NCBI GenBank assembly: GCA_026686845.1
Contig: JAIVEN010000008.1
Location: 15,468,501-15,532,500, forward strand
DNA from: Adenanthera pavonina
Lineage: Eukaryota > Streptophyta > Magnoliopsida > Fabales > Fabaceae
Length of the DNA: 64,000 bases
Direction: 5' to 3'
Of this stretch, positions 1 through 9,760 are shown in pieces; positions within the stretch are counted from its first letter, which is position 1; each line of letters starts with the position of its first letter. The notes under the pieces are model-generated. The model was not told the DNA's origin, ran no database searches, and saw nothing but the letters and a program-made list of their open reading frames with translations. A program made the position numbers and the translations under genes.

Positions 1-510
1 CTCCCATTTCTTTTTCCTGCTGTTGTATTGAAGAGAGACATACCAAGTCTTCACTACTTCATCATCATATTTTTCAGCAATTTCCAACAGGTTTTTGTAT
101 CTCATCAACCATAATGCAGCATCAAAGTTGTTGGATATAAAAAATTGCTCCATATTTACACAGTGAGGCTTGATTACCTTTTTGCTGGAAAACTTGGCAG
201 AAAACTCTTCTTGGATCTCAGGAGTGCTCCAAAGTGGCAGTGTAGTAAGCTCAAATTCTCCAGATTGTGTAGAAGAGGAGGAAGCCACAGTAGCAGTATC
301 AGCCGAAGGGACCGCAGTTTTTTATGAGGAAGGTCCAGTTTTCTGTGAATCTGCCTTGGATGATGATTTCTGGCGTTTAGAAGGGGTAGCTTTACTGGGT
401 TCGGCCTTTCTCTTGGATTTCTCTCCTTCCTTTGTGGCATATTGAGATTTGACCGTTCTTTTTGGCCGAGTTCCAGCTTGTCCTGCTCCAGGGATCTTGA
501 CTCTCGCCAT
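1..510 (-). pseudogene. Sirevirus ORF2 (envelope-position / plant transposon protein), 5' part
   Basis: It starts at an ATG (510-508) reading MARVKIPGAGQAGTRPKRT. A very basic, Lys/Ser-rich N-terminus follows for about 60 residues, then a Ser/Thr-rich linker, then a more ordered segment containing KVIKPHCVNMEQFF and VVKTWYVSLQY. One in-frame TAA at 324-322 breaks the frame, which then stays open to base 1. The ordered segment matches residue by residue the ORF at 51963-51580 in the second element (KVI..H.V, YK.LLE, VV/VI..WY..L.Y), so this is a conserved element gene and not a chance ORF. It lies in the position of the SIRE1 env-like ORF and resembles the plant-transposon-protein family from memory. 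No signal peptide or membrane segment is visible in this part, and its function is unknown. Confidence 0.62.
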
Positions 511-1509
511 TTTTCAGAGGAATGTTGCAGAATGTGGTTAAGGAAAGGTTTATGGGATGCGAATGGAAGTTTAAATGGTGAAGAATGACGGTTTTTGGAC
601 AGAAATTAAGAGGATTAAAGAAAGAATCAGAACACACTTAGAGAGGTTACAAATAGGGTTGTGTCTGTTCTGAGGAAAACCGTTGCATTTAACGTGTGTA
701 ACCGTCTGACAGACGAATTTTGAGGGGTCAAAATTTGAACTTCAGGCAGTTACAAGTTAAACCGTTCAGCATAGCTTACTGACAGACGAATTTTCATCCT
801 GAAAGTTCGTCTGACAGTGGCTTGAAACAAGTAATACAAGCACAACAGACGAATTTTGTTCCACCAAAGTTCGAATGTTGAAAAGAAAAAGGCAGGCATC
901 AATCAAACTAACAATCAACAGACGAATTTAAACATGCAGAACTGCATCTTTCAATAATTCAACATGATGGACATGATTCAACAGACGAATTTTGGAACTG
1001 AAAATTCGAATTTTTCAACTTTTGCAAAGATTGTCCAACATTCGTATGTTAAGAAGTGATAATTTGTGTAGCAGTGATGGACAATCATAACTTTGAAATT
1101 TCTGATTTTGAAAATTCGAACTTTTAAGCTTCAACAGATGAATTTCGAGGCATTACTAAGAACTATTCCAAGGCATAACAGGCCGAAGTTCGTCTGTTGG
1201 TCAACTAAAATTCGAATGCTGACCATGTTGATCAGTTTAAAAACACATATTATCAATGAAATCCATCTAGCAATCAAACAACATACAAATTTCAACTTTA
1301 AAAACTTACAGAATGGATCTAGAACTTAGAATAATTATCATTCACTTCATTTTCTGGTTGTTCCAATCTGGAGTGCTCCATTCTTTCAAACTTTTAGCCA
1401 TTGTTTTTCACAAGAAGCACCTGTAACTACACTAAAATATACTCCGATGCTCAAGTTAGAGTTTATTCTTATATTAAAAATTCTAAAGACAGAATTGCAC
1501 AGAAATGAC
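511..1509 (-). repeat. pol-ORF2 spacer with CAGACGAA/TTCGTCTG motif array
   Basis: There is no ORF of note. Between about 700 and 1260 the octamer CAGACGAA or its complement occurs seven times, near 711, 783, 807, 845, 918, 981 and 1188. AAATTCGAA-type words lie between the copies. Several neighbouring copies are inverted with respect to each other. The best pair forms a stem with arms 778-796 and 800-818. The same words fill the 5' LTR of this element (about 7190-8130). 1330-1509 is plain AT-rich sequence after the pol stop. Confidence 0.75.
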
Positions 1510-4500
1510 TTACAATTCATTGGGATTTACCATTCCCAATTCTCTCCTTATTTTGCAGTGTCTGTCTTCTGATAGAGGTTTCGTGAGTATATCAGTAACT
1601 TGATCCTCTGTTGGAATGTACTCCAGTCTAACTTCTCCATTCAGAACGTGATCTCTTATGAAGTGGTGCCTAACTTCAATATGTTTCGTCCTTGAATGCA
1701 TGACAGGGTTCTTGGTGATATTTATAGCACTTTGGTTGTCACACATGATTGGTATCTCTTTTATTTTAATCTCAAGATCTTCAAGCTGCTATTTCATCCA
1801 GATGACTTGGGCACAACAGCTTCCAGCTACAACATACTCAGCTTCTGCAGTAGATAAGACCACACTATTTTGCTTTTTGCTGAATCATGAAACCAGGGAT
1901 CCTCCAAGGAACTGACAGGTTCCACTTGTGCTTTTTCTGTCAGTTTTGGATCCTGCAAAATCAGTATCAGTGTATCCTTTGAGATCTTCTCCATTGCCTT
2001 TTGGATACCAAAGACCCATCTGTGATGTTCCAATAAGATATCTAAAAATTCTTTTCACAGCTGTTGCATGGGTTTCTTTGGGGCATGATTGGAACCTTGC
2101 ACACATGCAGACACTGAACATAATGTCAGGTCTGCTGGCAGTTAGGTACAGCAGGGATCCAATCATTCTTCTGTACTGAGTAATGTCAAACATCTTCCCA
2201 TTCTCATCCATGTCCAGTTTGGTTGCAGTAGCCATAAGTGTTCCCATTGGCTTGGCATTCTCCATTCTAAACTTCTTTAACAGCTCCTTTTGATACTTGG
2301 ATTGACTGAGAAAGATACCATTATTGAGCTGTCTGATTTGCAATCCAAGGAAGAAATTGAGGTCACCCATCATAGACATCTCGAATTCTCCCTGCATTAA
2401 CTCAGAGAATTTCTTGCAAAGAGTTTCATTAGTAGCACCAAAAATAATATCATCAACATAGATTTGAACAATTAGTAAATCTTCATTTTCTTTCTTAGTA
2501 AATAAGGTTGTGTCAATTTTGCCTCTGTTAAACCCCTTTTCAGTCAGAAAATTGCTCAGTCTCTCATAACATGCTCTAGGGGCCTGTTTTAAACCATAGA
2601 GAGCTTTCTTCAGTTTATAAACATGGTTTGGTTTTGTAGAGTCCTCAAAACCTGGAGGTTGATCAACATAAACCTCTTCCATGATATATCCATTCAGAAA
2701 AGCACTCTTTACATCCATTTGATATAATAAAATATTTTTCATACATGCATATGCTAGCAGTATTCTTATAGCCTCTAATCTAGCTACTGGTGCAACGGTT
2801 TCTTCAAAATCAATGCCTTCTTCTTGATTATACCCTTTAGCAACTAATCTAGCTTTATTTCTGATTATTGTTCCAGATTCATCAAGTTTATTTCTGAAAA
2901 CCCATTTGGTACCAATAACATAATGATTTTTGGGTCTAGATACTAAATTCCAAACTTGATTTCTTTCAAATTGATTTAATTCATCTTGCATAGCCATAAT
3001 CCAGTATTCATCAGTTAGGGCTTCTTCAGTACATTTGGGTTCAATTTGAGAAATGAAAGCACAGTTGAGCATCTGATCCCTTAACTGTTTTCTGGTTTTG
3101 ACTTCCTCTTGAACATTCCCTATTACTTGATCAACAGGGTGATTCCTTTGATATCTCCAAGCTATAGGGAGTTCTTGAGCTGTTTCTTCATTATTTTCTT
3201 TATCAAACTCTTGCTCCTGGATATCTTCCTCTGTGCCAACAGATTCAGATATCTTTGGAGGTTCAGTTTTACTTTTGTCAGAAATTCCCAGTTTTTCAAA
3301 ATTCAAAGTAAGATCATCCTTATTGGTGACATGTTTTGAAACAGTTTCATTTTCAATGAAAACCACATGCACTGATTCTTCTACTATATTTGATGTTTTA
3401 TTATAAACCCTATAAGCCTTACTCCTACTTGAATAGCCCAAAAATATACCTTCATCGGATTTGGCATCAAACTTACCCAGATTTTCTTTCCCATTGTTGT
3501 GAATGAAGCATTTGCACCCAAACACATGGAGGTGTGACAGATTTGGCTTTCTTCCCTTGTACAGTTCATATGGAGTCTTCCCAAGGATTGATCTGATGTA
3601 GGCTTTGTTTATGATGTAGCTTGCTGTATTCACTGCATCAGCCCAGAACACTTGAGAGAGTTCCTTCTCATTTAGCATAGCTCTAGCCATTTCTCCAATG
3701 GTTCTGTTCTTCCTTTCCACCACTCCATTTTGTTAAGAGTTCTTGGTGCTGAGAAGTTGTGGTCAATCCCATGCTCATTGCAGTATTCCAGGAAGTATGC
3801 ATTTTCAAATTCTCCTCCATGGTCTGACCTGATAGACACAATAGAAATACCTTTCTCATTTTGCACTTTCTTAGCTAAGGTTACAAATGCATCAAAGGTA
3901 TCACTTTTAGAGGAAAGAAACAATGTCCAAGTGAATCTAGAATAATCATCTATAATTACAAGCACATACAGATTACCACCAAGACTTTTCACCCTGGATG
4001 GTCCAATTAAGTCCTTATGCAACAATTCAAGTGGTCTTGTTATGGTAACTACATTTTTAGACTTGAAAGATGATTTAGTTTGTTTTCCTCTTAGGCATGC
4101 ATCACATTCTTTATCCTTTTCAAAAGATATTTTAGGTAGTCCAGTTACTAGTTCATTTTTAATCAGTTTAGACAATTGATTCATGTTAACATGAGCTAAT
4201 CTCCTATGCCATAGCCAACTATCATTATCCTGGCTTATTAAACATACAGAGTCCAAGGGAGGAAGTTCATCAAGGTCAATAGTATAACAGTTACCATCCC
4301 TTTGAGCTTTGAGGATTACTTTGTGATCACTTTTTCTGATGACCAGGCAAAACTTTGAGTCAAACAGCACCCAGTTTCCTCTGTCACAGGTCTGACTTAC
4401 GCTCAGCAAATTGTGGTTGAGGCCAATTACAAACAACACATCTTCAATGGATGTTTCTGGATTTTTGCCCACAATGCCAATACCAACAATTTTGCCGTAT

Positions 4501-4640
4501 TGATCACCTCCAAAGGTCACCTTTCCGCCCTTCTTGTCTCTAAGGGTGATAAACTTCTCCTTATCACCAGTCATGTGACTTGAGCAGGCACTGTCCATAT
4601 ACCATTTGTTGCTTTTCTTAGCTTTGAGACAGACCTGCAA
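1510..4640 (-). pseudogene. pol: Sirevirus pol (protease-integrase-RT-RNase H), broken
   Basis: Domains in order: aspartic protease with DSACSSHMTGD (near 4595); GAG-pre-integrase LWHRRLAH with the CDAC zinc pair; integrase core with HKDLIGP and RSDHGGEFEN; integrase C-terminal part; RT with [27 protein letters not shown] and the YVDD box (2461-2450); RNase H with [25 protein letters not shown] and the terminal GMVNPNEL. Lesions: a frameshift in integrase near 3725-3742 with a TAA at 3735-3733 in the downstream frame; TGG to TGA at 1887-1885; and TAG at 1791-1789. Pol lies in the -1 frame relative to gag and has no obvious AUG of its own. The readable pol frame begins near 4655, just over the gag stop. 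The stops look like G-to-A or C-to-T decay of methylated DNA. Confidence 0.93.
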
Positions 4641-4648
4641 AACAAGGT

Positions 4649-6448
4649 TTATGCTTTCCTTTTAGGTACCCAAATTTGCTTGGGTCCTTTTCTGTCAGTA
4701 GTTATTTCCCTAGATGCAGATGCACCTTTGGGAACCCATTTAACTTTCCTGTCAAGTCCATTTTTCTTCAATGCACAAGAACTGGAAGTATGTCCCTTTT
4801 TGTTACAGAAATGACAGGTAGTGAAAGGACTGCTAGATTGAGAAGCAGGAAGAAAACAATGCAGATAATATTTTTGTTTAGTATGCCTTGGTTGATCATA
4901 TGTTTCAATGTGAGGTGATACATCATTTTTCTTTTTATTGCTCTCAGCATGCACAAAGTGTCTCATATATGCATTTTGATTTTTCTTCCTAATCTTTTCT
5001 TTGACAGCACATGGATCATAGCCAAGACCAGCTTTTCCTTGTGATATTCTTTGGCTCCCCATTAATGCGAACAACATATCCTTACCTCTAGTGAGTCTAG
5101 ACATGCTTTTAATTAAATAATCATTAGTTCGCTTGAGTTCAGTGCATGAAGTGTAGCAAACAGATTCAGAAGTAGGTAAAGTGGCAGTTTTAGAGACTAT
5201 GCTTTGAGACTCCAGCTTGCTTATCTTTTTCTTTGCCAATTTTAGTTCTTTAGCAATTTTGATAAATTCATCGTGAAGCTCATGAAATGCATCCAGTAAT
5301 TCAGAATAGGAAGGTTCAGATTCATATACCTCTTCTTCTTGATCACTGCTGCACGAGGGTGTGATTTCTTCAGAAGCAAGTGCCATTAGACAAATGTTGG
5401 CAATCTCATCCTCATCTTCTTCTTCCTCATCTGAGCTGTTGCCCCATATGGATGAGATGTAGGTTTTCTTCTTCTTCCCTTTGTCAGCAGCTTTCTTTTC
5501 TCTTTCTTGTTTCTTGATGAATTGTGGGCAGTCCCACTTTATGTGTCCCTGCTTCTTGCACTCATAGCAAGTCACAGGTTCTTTTGTGTCTTTCTTATTT
5601 TCTCCAGCCACTTCTTTCTTGAAGAATCTCTTATTCTTCTTCTTGCTGTAGAATCTTCCAAATTTTCTAACCATCATGGCCAGAGTTTCCTCATCCAGCT
5701 CATCTCCTTCGTCAGATTCTTCTTCCTTTTCATCAGCAGCTTTGAGGGCAAGGCCTTTCTTCTTTCTGTCCAGCCTAGCTTCCTTGAGTGCTTTGATTTT
5801 TCCTTTATACTCCTCAAGGCTGCTGAAGAGAGCTGTGACAGAAGCCATTGATTCTCCTCTGGCTTCTTCTATAGCTGTCACCTTGGGCTGCCATTCCAGA
5901 GGGAGAGCTCTGAGTACCTTTCTTACTTTCTCAGACTGTGTGTATTCTTTTCCCAGGCTCTTCAGTTGATTCACAATAAGAGTGAATCTCTTTTGGAGCT
6001 CCTTTACAGTTTCTCCTTCAGTCATTCTGAAGCTTTCATACTCCCCAATGCATGTGTTCAGTCTGTTCTCCCTAACTCCAGATGTTCCTTCATGTGCAAT
6101 CTGTAGAGTATCCCACATTCCTTTTGCAGTGGTGCATTGTGAGACTCTGTAGAATTCATCCTGGTTCAGGGCACTGACCAAATAATGCTTTGCTTTGAAG
6201 TTCAGTAGGACTCTCTTTCTGTCTTCATCATTCCACTCTACTTCTAGCTTCTCTTTGTGTCTTCCATCTTCAGTTAGAGCCATTGGGACGAAATCTCCTT
6301 TTTCAATGACTGACCAGATGTCAAGATCAATTGATTGGAGGTAGATCTGCATCCTCATCTTCCAATATCCATAATGCTCTCCACTGAAGCCTGGTGGTCT
6401 GTGAGTGTTGTTTCCTTCAGGAAGTATATTCTCTCCAAAGCCAGCCAT
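4649..6448 (-). CDS. gag: Sirevirus Gag (UBN2-type) with two CCHC zinc knuckles
   Basis: An intact 599-codon frame. The start MAGFGENILPEGNN at 6448 is chosen because it is the first ATG after the primer site; the frame is open further upstream, but only into the primer site itself. Residues 20-210 are the copia gag polypeptide/UBN2 region (YWKMRMQIYLQ, WDTLQIAHEGT, VRKVLRALP). A charged, Glu/Lys-rich linker follows. The first zinc knuckle CYECKKQGHIKWDC is at about residues 294-307, then acidic and coiled-coil-like stretches, and a second knuckle CHFCNKKGHTSSSC at about 544-557. Gag packages element RNA into cytoplasmic particles, and in Sireviruses it can bind LC8 dynein light chain (family knowledge). 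It stops at TAA just before the pol-frame LVLQVCLK segment, which lies one base out of phase. It is the only intact coding sequence of this element. Confidence 0.9.
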   Translation of the reverse strand: MAGFGENILPEGNNTHRPPGFSGEHYGYWKMRMQIYLQSIDLDIWSVIEKGDFVPMALTEDGRHKEKLEVEWNDEDRKRVLLNFKAKHYLVSALNQDEFYRVSQCTTAKGMWDTLQIAHEGTSGVRENRLNTCIGEYESFRMTEGETVKELQKRFTLIVNQLKSLGKEYTQSEKVRKVLRALPLEWQPKVTAIEEARGESMASVTALFSSLEEYKGKIKALKEARLDRKKKGLALKAADEKEEESDEGDELDEETLAMMVRKFGRFYSKKKNKRFFKKEVAGENKKDTKEPVTCYECKKQGHIKWDCPQFIKKQEREKKAADKGKKKKTYISSIWGNSSDEEEEDEDEIANICLMALASEEITPSCSSDQEEEVYESEPSYSELLDAFHELHDEFIKIAKELKLAKKKISKLESQSIVSKTATLPTSESVCYTSCTELKRTNDYLIKSMSRLTRGKDMLFALMGSQRISQGKAGLGYDPCAVKEKIRKKNQNAYMRHFVHAESNKKKNDVSPHIETYDQPRHTKQKYYLHCFLPASQSSSPFTTCHFCNKKGHTSSSCALKKNGLDRKVKWVPKGASASREITTDRKGPKQIWVPKRKA

Positions 6449-6489
6449 CTTAATTCCCGGACTGTGAGTTCCTTTGAATGGGAATCCGG

Positions 6490-6501
6490 GCTCTGATACC
6501 A
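6490..6501 (-). promoter_or_regulatory. Primer-binding site for initiator Met tRNA
   Basis: The minus strand reads TGGTATCAGAGC, the standard copia primer site complementary to the 3' end of initiator-Met tRNA. It begins two bases after the LTR terminus (CTAACA at 6509-6504). It fixes the inner edge of the 5' LTR and the orientation of the element. Confidence 0.93.
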
Positions 6502-6503
6502 CT

Positions 6504-8362
6504 TGTTAGCAAGGCTGACTTCCCAAGAGGGGGGTGAATTGGGAAGATTGAAATTTTTCTGCACAAAGTGAATTGAGTGAAGATATCACAATATAATGAA
6601 AATAATACGTAAAACAGAGCAAGCTAAAAAGTAAAGATAGGGAGAAGAAGACTCAGTAATTTATCCTGGTTCGGTCTTTCCACTTGACCTACATCCAGTC
6701 CCCAAGACACCTCTTGGGATTTATCCACTATACAGCAAGAATTTCAATGGGCTTCTTGCTAGGGCCACAGTACACGAGTATGCTCTGTTTCTGAGCTCTC
6801 TCAAACTCTCCAAGCACTTTCACTATGTGCTTCCCAATCCCCTTGTGAATACCCCTCACAAGTAAATCTATCTCCAAGATGAAGAGAGATTGTTTACAAT
6901 GAAATAACTCTCTAGAAAAGAGTAGATATGAAGGTTTGAGTACAAGTATGGAAGTTGAGAGGGTAAAAGCTTTTGAGAGGAAGATTTAGCAGAAATTCAG
7001 TATATACAAGTTTGATTCGTTACCCACAACTTCAAATGATATTGTATTTATAGATTTAGGTCTCAAATATCCGTTAGAGACTAAATCTATCCGTTGGGGA
7101 AGTTATCCAATGGTTACTCTGAAAAACTATCCGTTTACCAACCGCATTTAATGTTTCTGACATACTGAAATTCAAATTTTGGTTGGTCAACAGACGAATT
7201 TCGAAGGAACCGAAGATTAAAGCTTCCAACATTACAGCACGAAGTTCGTCTGTTCATGACTTGAAATTCAAATTTTGAAACTTACAAAACATTTTCACAA
7301 TGTGACATACGAATTTTCAAGAAGAAAGTTTTTCGGTTAAGTGTGAACAGTGTTTTCAATTTTCTACAGTGCATTCGAAATTCGAATTTTGGTATCCCAA
7401 AATTCGTCTGTCCACTGAATGTTTAAGAGACACAGTAGATTACTTTCTTCGAAATTCAAATTTTGGAAGGGTGAAATTCGTCTGTCAGAGAGACTCTTTC
7501 CAGACTAATTTCATCATTCGAATGTTGCAAGTTCTTTTCATTCGTATGTCAATGTTTCATTTTAACAGACTCAAGAACTTAGCTTCTGAAATTCGAATTT
7601 TATTGTTCAAAGTTCGTCTGTCAGAGAGCAGTTTTGAAACTTAAATCATTCTTTATCTCAGATGAACATTAACATAGTTTCAGACGAATTTCTTCTATTT
7701 TCTCAATTTTTGTTTTGTTTGATATTCGAATTTTGAAGACTCAAAGTTCGTCTGTTGCAAAGAGGCATCTTTCAGACTTATATGAAAATTCGAATGTTGG
7801 AAGTTCAAAATTCATCTGTCAGAGAGCATTTATCAAACTCAATTTCATTTTGATTTTAGATGCACTTTATCATAATTTCAGACGAATTTCTTTGGGTTTT
7901 ACAAACTTCATTTTACTTGAAATTCGAATTTTGAAAGTGTGAAGTTCGTCTGTTTACCAAAAGGCCTCTTTCAGACTAGATGAAAATTCAAATTTTGAAC
8001 AGCCAAAATTCATCTGACAGAGAGCCATCTCTTCAGACTTATTCAGTTTTAGCTTGAAATTTGAATTTCCAAAGGTAAAGTTCGAATTTCCAACTTGACA
8101 GTTTAGCTTAAACTTTCAACCTTCGTCTGTTTGTGGGTGTTTTTCAAATATTTAAAGATTTAACATAAAATCAAAGTTTTAAAACATCTTTTCTTCAAAT
8201 CAAAATCTTTTACCCAGTCATAACAAAAACTAAGGATCCTACAAAAGATCTAACAGTAAGAACTCAGAAAATCTTCACTTGAGACAGCTTTGATCTCCTT
8301 TGATATCTTCAATCCAAGCTCTTGAATGTTGGTTTGGAATCATCAAAACTCTTGATTCAACA
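6504..8362 (-). mobile_element. 5' LTR of the Sirevirus at 1-8362
   Basis: On the minus strand it starts TGTTGAATCAAG at 8362 and ends GCCTTGCTAACA at 6504 beside the primer site, 1859 bp in all. The outer boundary is set by end-to-end similarity to the solo LTR at 39602-41247, which has a perfect target duplication. About 7190-8130 carries the TTCGTCTG/CAGACGAA array, with roughly ten exact octamers plus variants. Many pairs are inverted, for example CGAATTTTGG and CCAAAATTCG around 7383-7406. TATAAATA at 7052-7045 is the probable promoter. An alternative outer edge at 9300 is treated in the findings. Confidence 0.8.
7045..7052 (-). promoter_or_regulatory. Probable LTR TATA box
   Basis: The minus strand reads TATAAATA, about 540 bp before the inner LTR end. 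It is conserved in sequence and context (CTATAAATA followed by the complement of ACTTCAAATGA) in the solo LTR at 40143-40150, which supports a promoter role. Confidence 0.6.
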
Positions 8363-9300
8363 AGTACCACTTTTCTTCATTGTTCACTTTGTTATGCAAA
8401 TAAGGTGCCTACCTTATCAAGATAACTACCTGGACAGACTTGAGAACTTGACCCCCAAGCTGTATTATGTGAATAACCTCAATCCCTTTTCATGAAATTG
8501 AAGAATGGACTTTGGAAAAGCTTTGAGATTGAGTGTTTATCCTCATAACCTTAAATTGTTATGTGTATGAGGTAAGATATTATCTTGAAAACAAGGTAAA
8601 CACTTAGAAACATCTTTAAAATTGAAATCTTATCCCTATAAGCTAAAAAATTTTTATGAAAACCAATTGAACACTTAGAATTAGTTTGAAATTGAAGCTT
8701 TATCCTCATTAGATAGCCCTTTTATTGAAAACCATTTTGAAACCATGAGCTAATAATTAATCATTCAATTAGTTATCTCATTTGATATTGGGTTAATTGA
8801 AATTCAAAGCTTAACTACCTTCTTTTACAGATAATTTTCTTAAGTATGTGAGACAATTCTTCAATCAATAGAAAACTCTAACTTTGTTCTTCATTTCACT
8901 TGTGTTCCTTTGATATTGGATCTTCCAAGCTCATTTGTTTTAGAAACATCAAAACATCTAAATTAACAAAATCGTCATTTTCTCTTTTTTCCTTCTGATT
9001 AAGATAATTGACCTTTTTGCCTCATTTCATGCAAAATGACATATACCCCATTTTTGCAAATTCCTTATAGATTTTAAAATATTGAGCCTCGAACATCAAG
9101 AAAAAATTTCAAGATATTACAGAACCAGTATAAATTCTAGTGTTTGATCCTTCATCTTTCCATTTCATCTGTCTGCTTTATCATTCTCTGTTTATCCCTA
9201 TTTTGCTGCATTAGTTGGTGAAATTAAGTTGCACTCAAAAACGGCGAAAATCTTTCATCACCCAATTCACCGCCTCTTGGGTGACTAGCTAATTCTAACA
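8363..9300 (-). mobile_element. Fragment of an older LTR hosting the Sirevirus insertion
   Basis: It begins immediately outside the inferred LTR end at 8362 and finishes CTAACA at 9300. Read on the minus strand it opens TGTTAGAATTAGCTAGTCAC followed by CCAAGAGGCGGTGAATTGGG, a typical plant Sirevirus LTR start. The interior has internally repetitive stretches (AACACTTAGAA-type words at 8600-8700) and no ORF. It is best read as the 5' part of an older related LTR into which the 1-8362 element inserted. The rest of the older element would lie beyond the left edge of the window. It could instead be the outer third of one very long LTR. Confidence 0.5.
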
Positions 9301-9760
9301 TATATAATATCTAGAAATATCTAAATTTCATGTCTGATTACCTAATAAAATTTTTGTCAAAGAACCAGAAAAAAAAACATTAAAGGAGCAGAACATGGAT
9401 TTGGAACCTTGATTTGGAAATATTATTTACATTCTACAATAATAAAAAATAGGATACTATTCTTTTGTAATTTGTTTATATACATTAACTAATCAAGATT
9501 CAAACTTTGTTGGACCTCTTAAATGGTAAAGCTGTCCAAAAGTGGTTTTCCCCTCATTTACAATATTTGAACCTCAAACATTATTTAAGAGATATTGAGT
9601 CCATCCTACATGACTCAAGTATTGTTAGTCTTTTTTTGTTTATATGTTGTAGGCAAGTATTGCCTAAAATTTGGAATCTAATATAACCATAACCATATAT
9701 AGTTAAAACTTTGTTATATTTCCCTCTCTCATCCTCATGTCATGTATTTTTTTTCAAAAA
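9301..9760. other. AT-rich intergenic sequence
   Basis: No ORF, repeat or motif that can be supported. TATAT directly after the LTR terminus at 9300 would be the right-hand target duplication of the older LTR, but its partner is not visible. Confidence 0.5.

Larger units (their letters stand above)
1..8362 (-). mobile_element. Sirevirus-type Ty1/copia retrotransposon, truncated by the window edge
   Basis: On the minus strand the order is 5' LTR (8362-6504), primer-binding site, gag, pol (protease, integrase, RT, RNase H), a roughly 1-kb spacer and a second ORF in the envelope position that leaves the window at base 1. Integrase before RT places it in Ty1/copia. A large gag with two CCHC knuckles, a long LTR and a post-pol ORF are features of the Sirevirus (SIRE1/Maximus) lineage. 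The 3' LTR is not in the window, so the target-site duplication cannot be checked. Pol carries a frameshift and at least three stop codons and ORF2 carries one, so the copy is not autonomous. Confidence 0.88.

Noticed and set aside
4600..4680. Programmed -1 frameshift signal at the gag-pol junction.
   Set aside because: No canonical slippery heptamer with a following stem is visible. An indel is simpler given the other lesions in pol.
5507..5969. Ser/Phe/Leu-rich plus-strand frames opposite gag.
   Set aside because: They are antisense shadows of the Lys/Glu-rich gag linker.
6490..6501. A tRNA gene near the primer-binding site.
   Set aside because: Only the 12-base complement of the tRNA 3' end is present and no cloverleaf can be drawn. 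No tRNA or rRNA gene was found elsewhere.
7180..8130. CRISPR-like array of TTCGTCTG repeats.
   Set aside because: The repeats are too short, spacing is irregular, both orientations occur, and the setting is a plant LTR.
6504..9300. A single 2.8-kb 5' LTR for the first Sirevirus.
   Set aside because: The related solo LTR with a perfect TGGTT duplication ends at the equivalent of 8362, so 8363-9300 is more likely older host sequence. Kept as an alternative in the findings.
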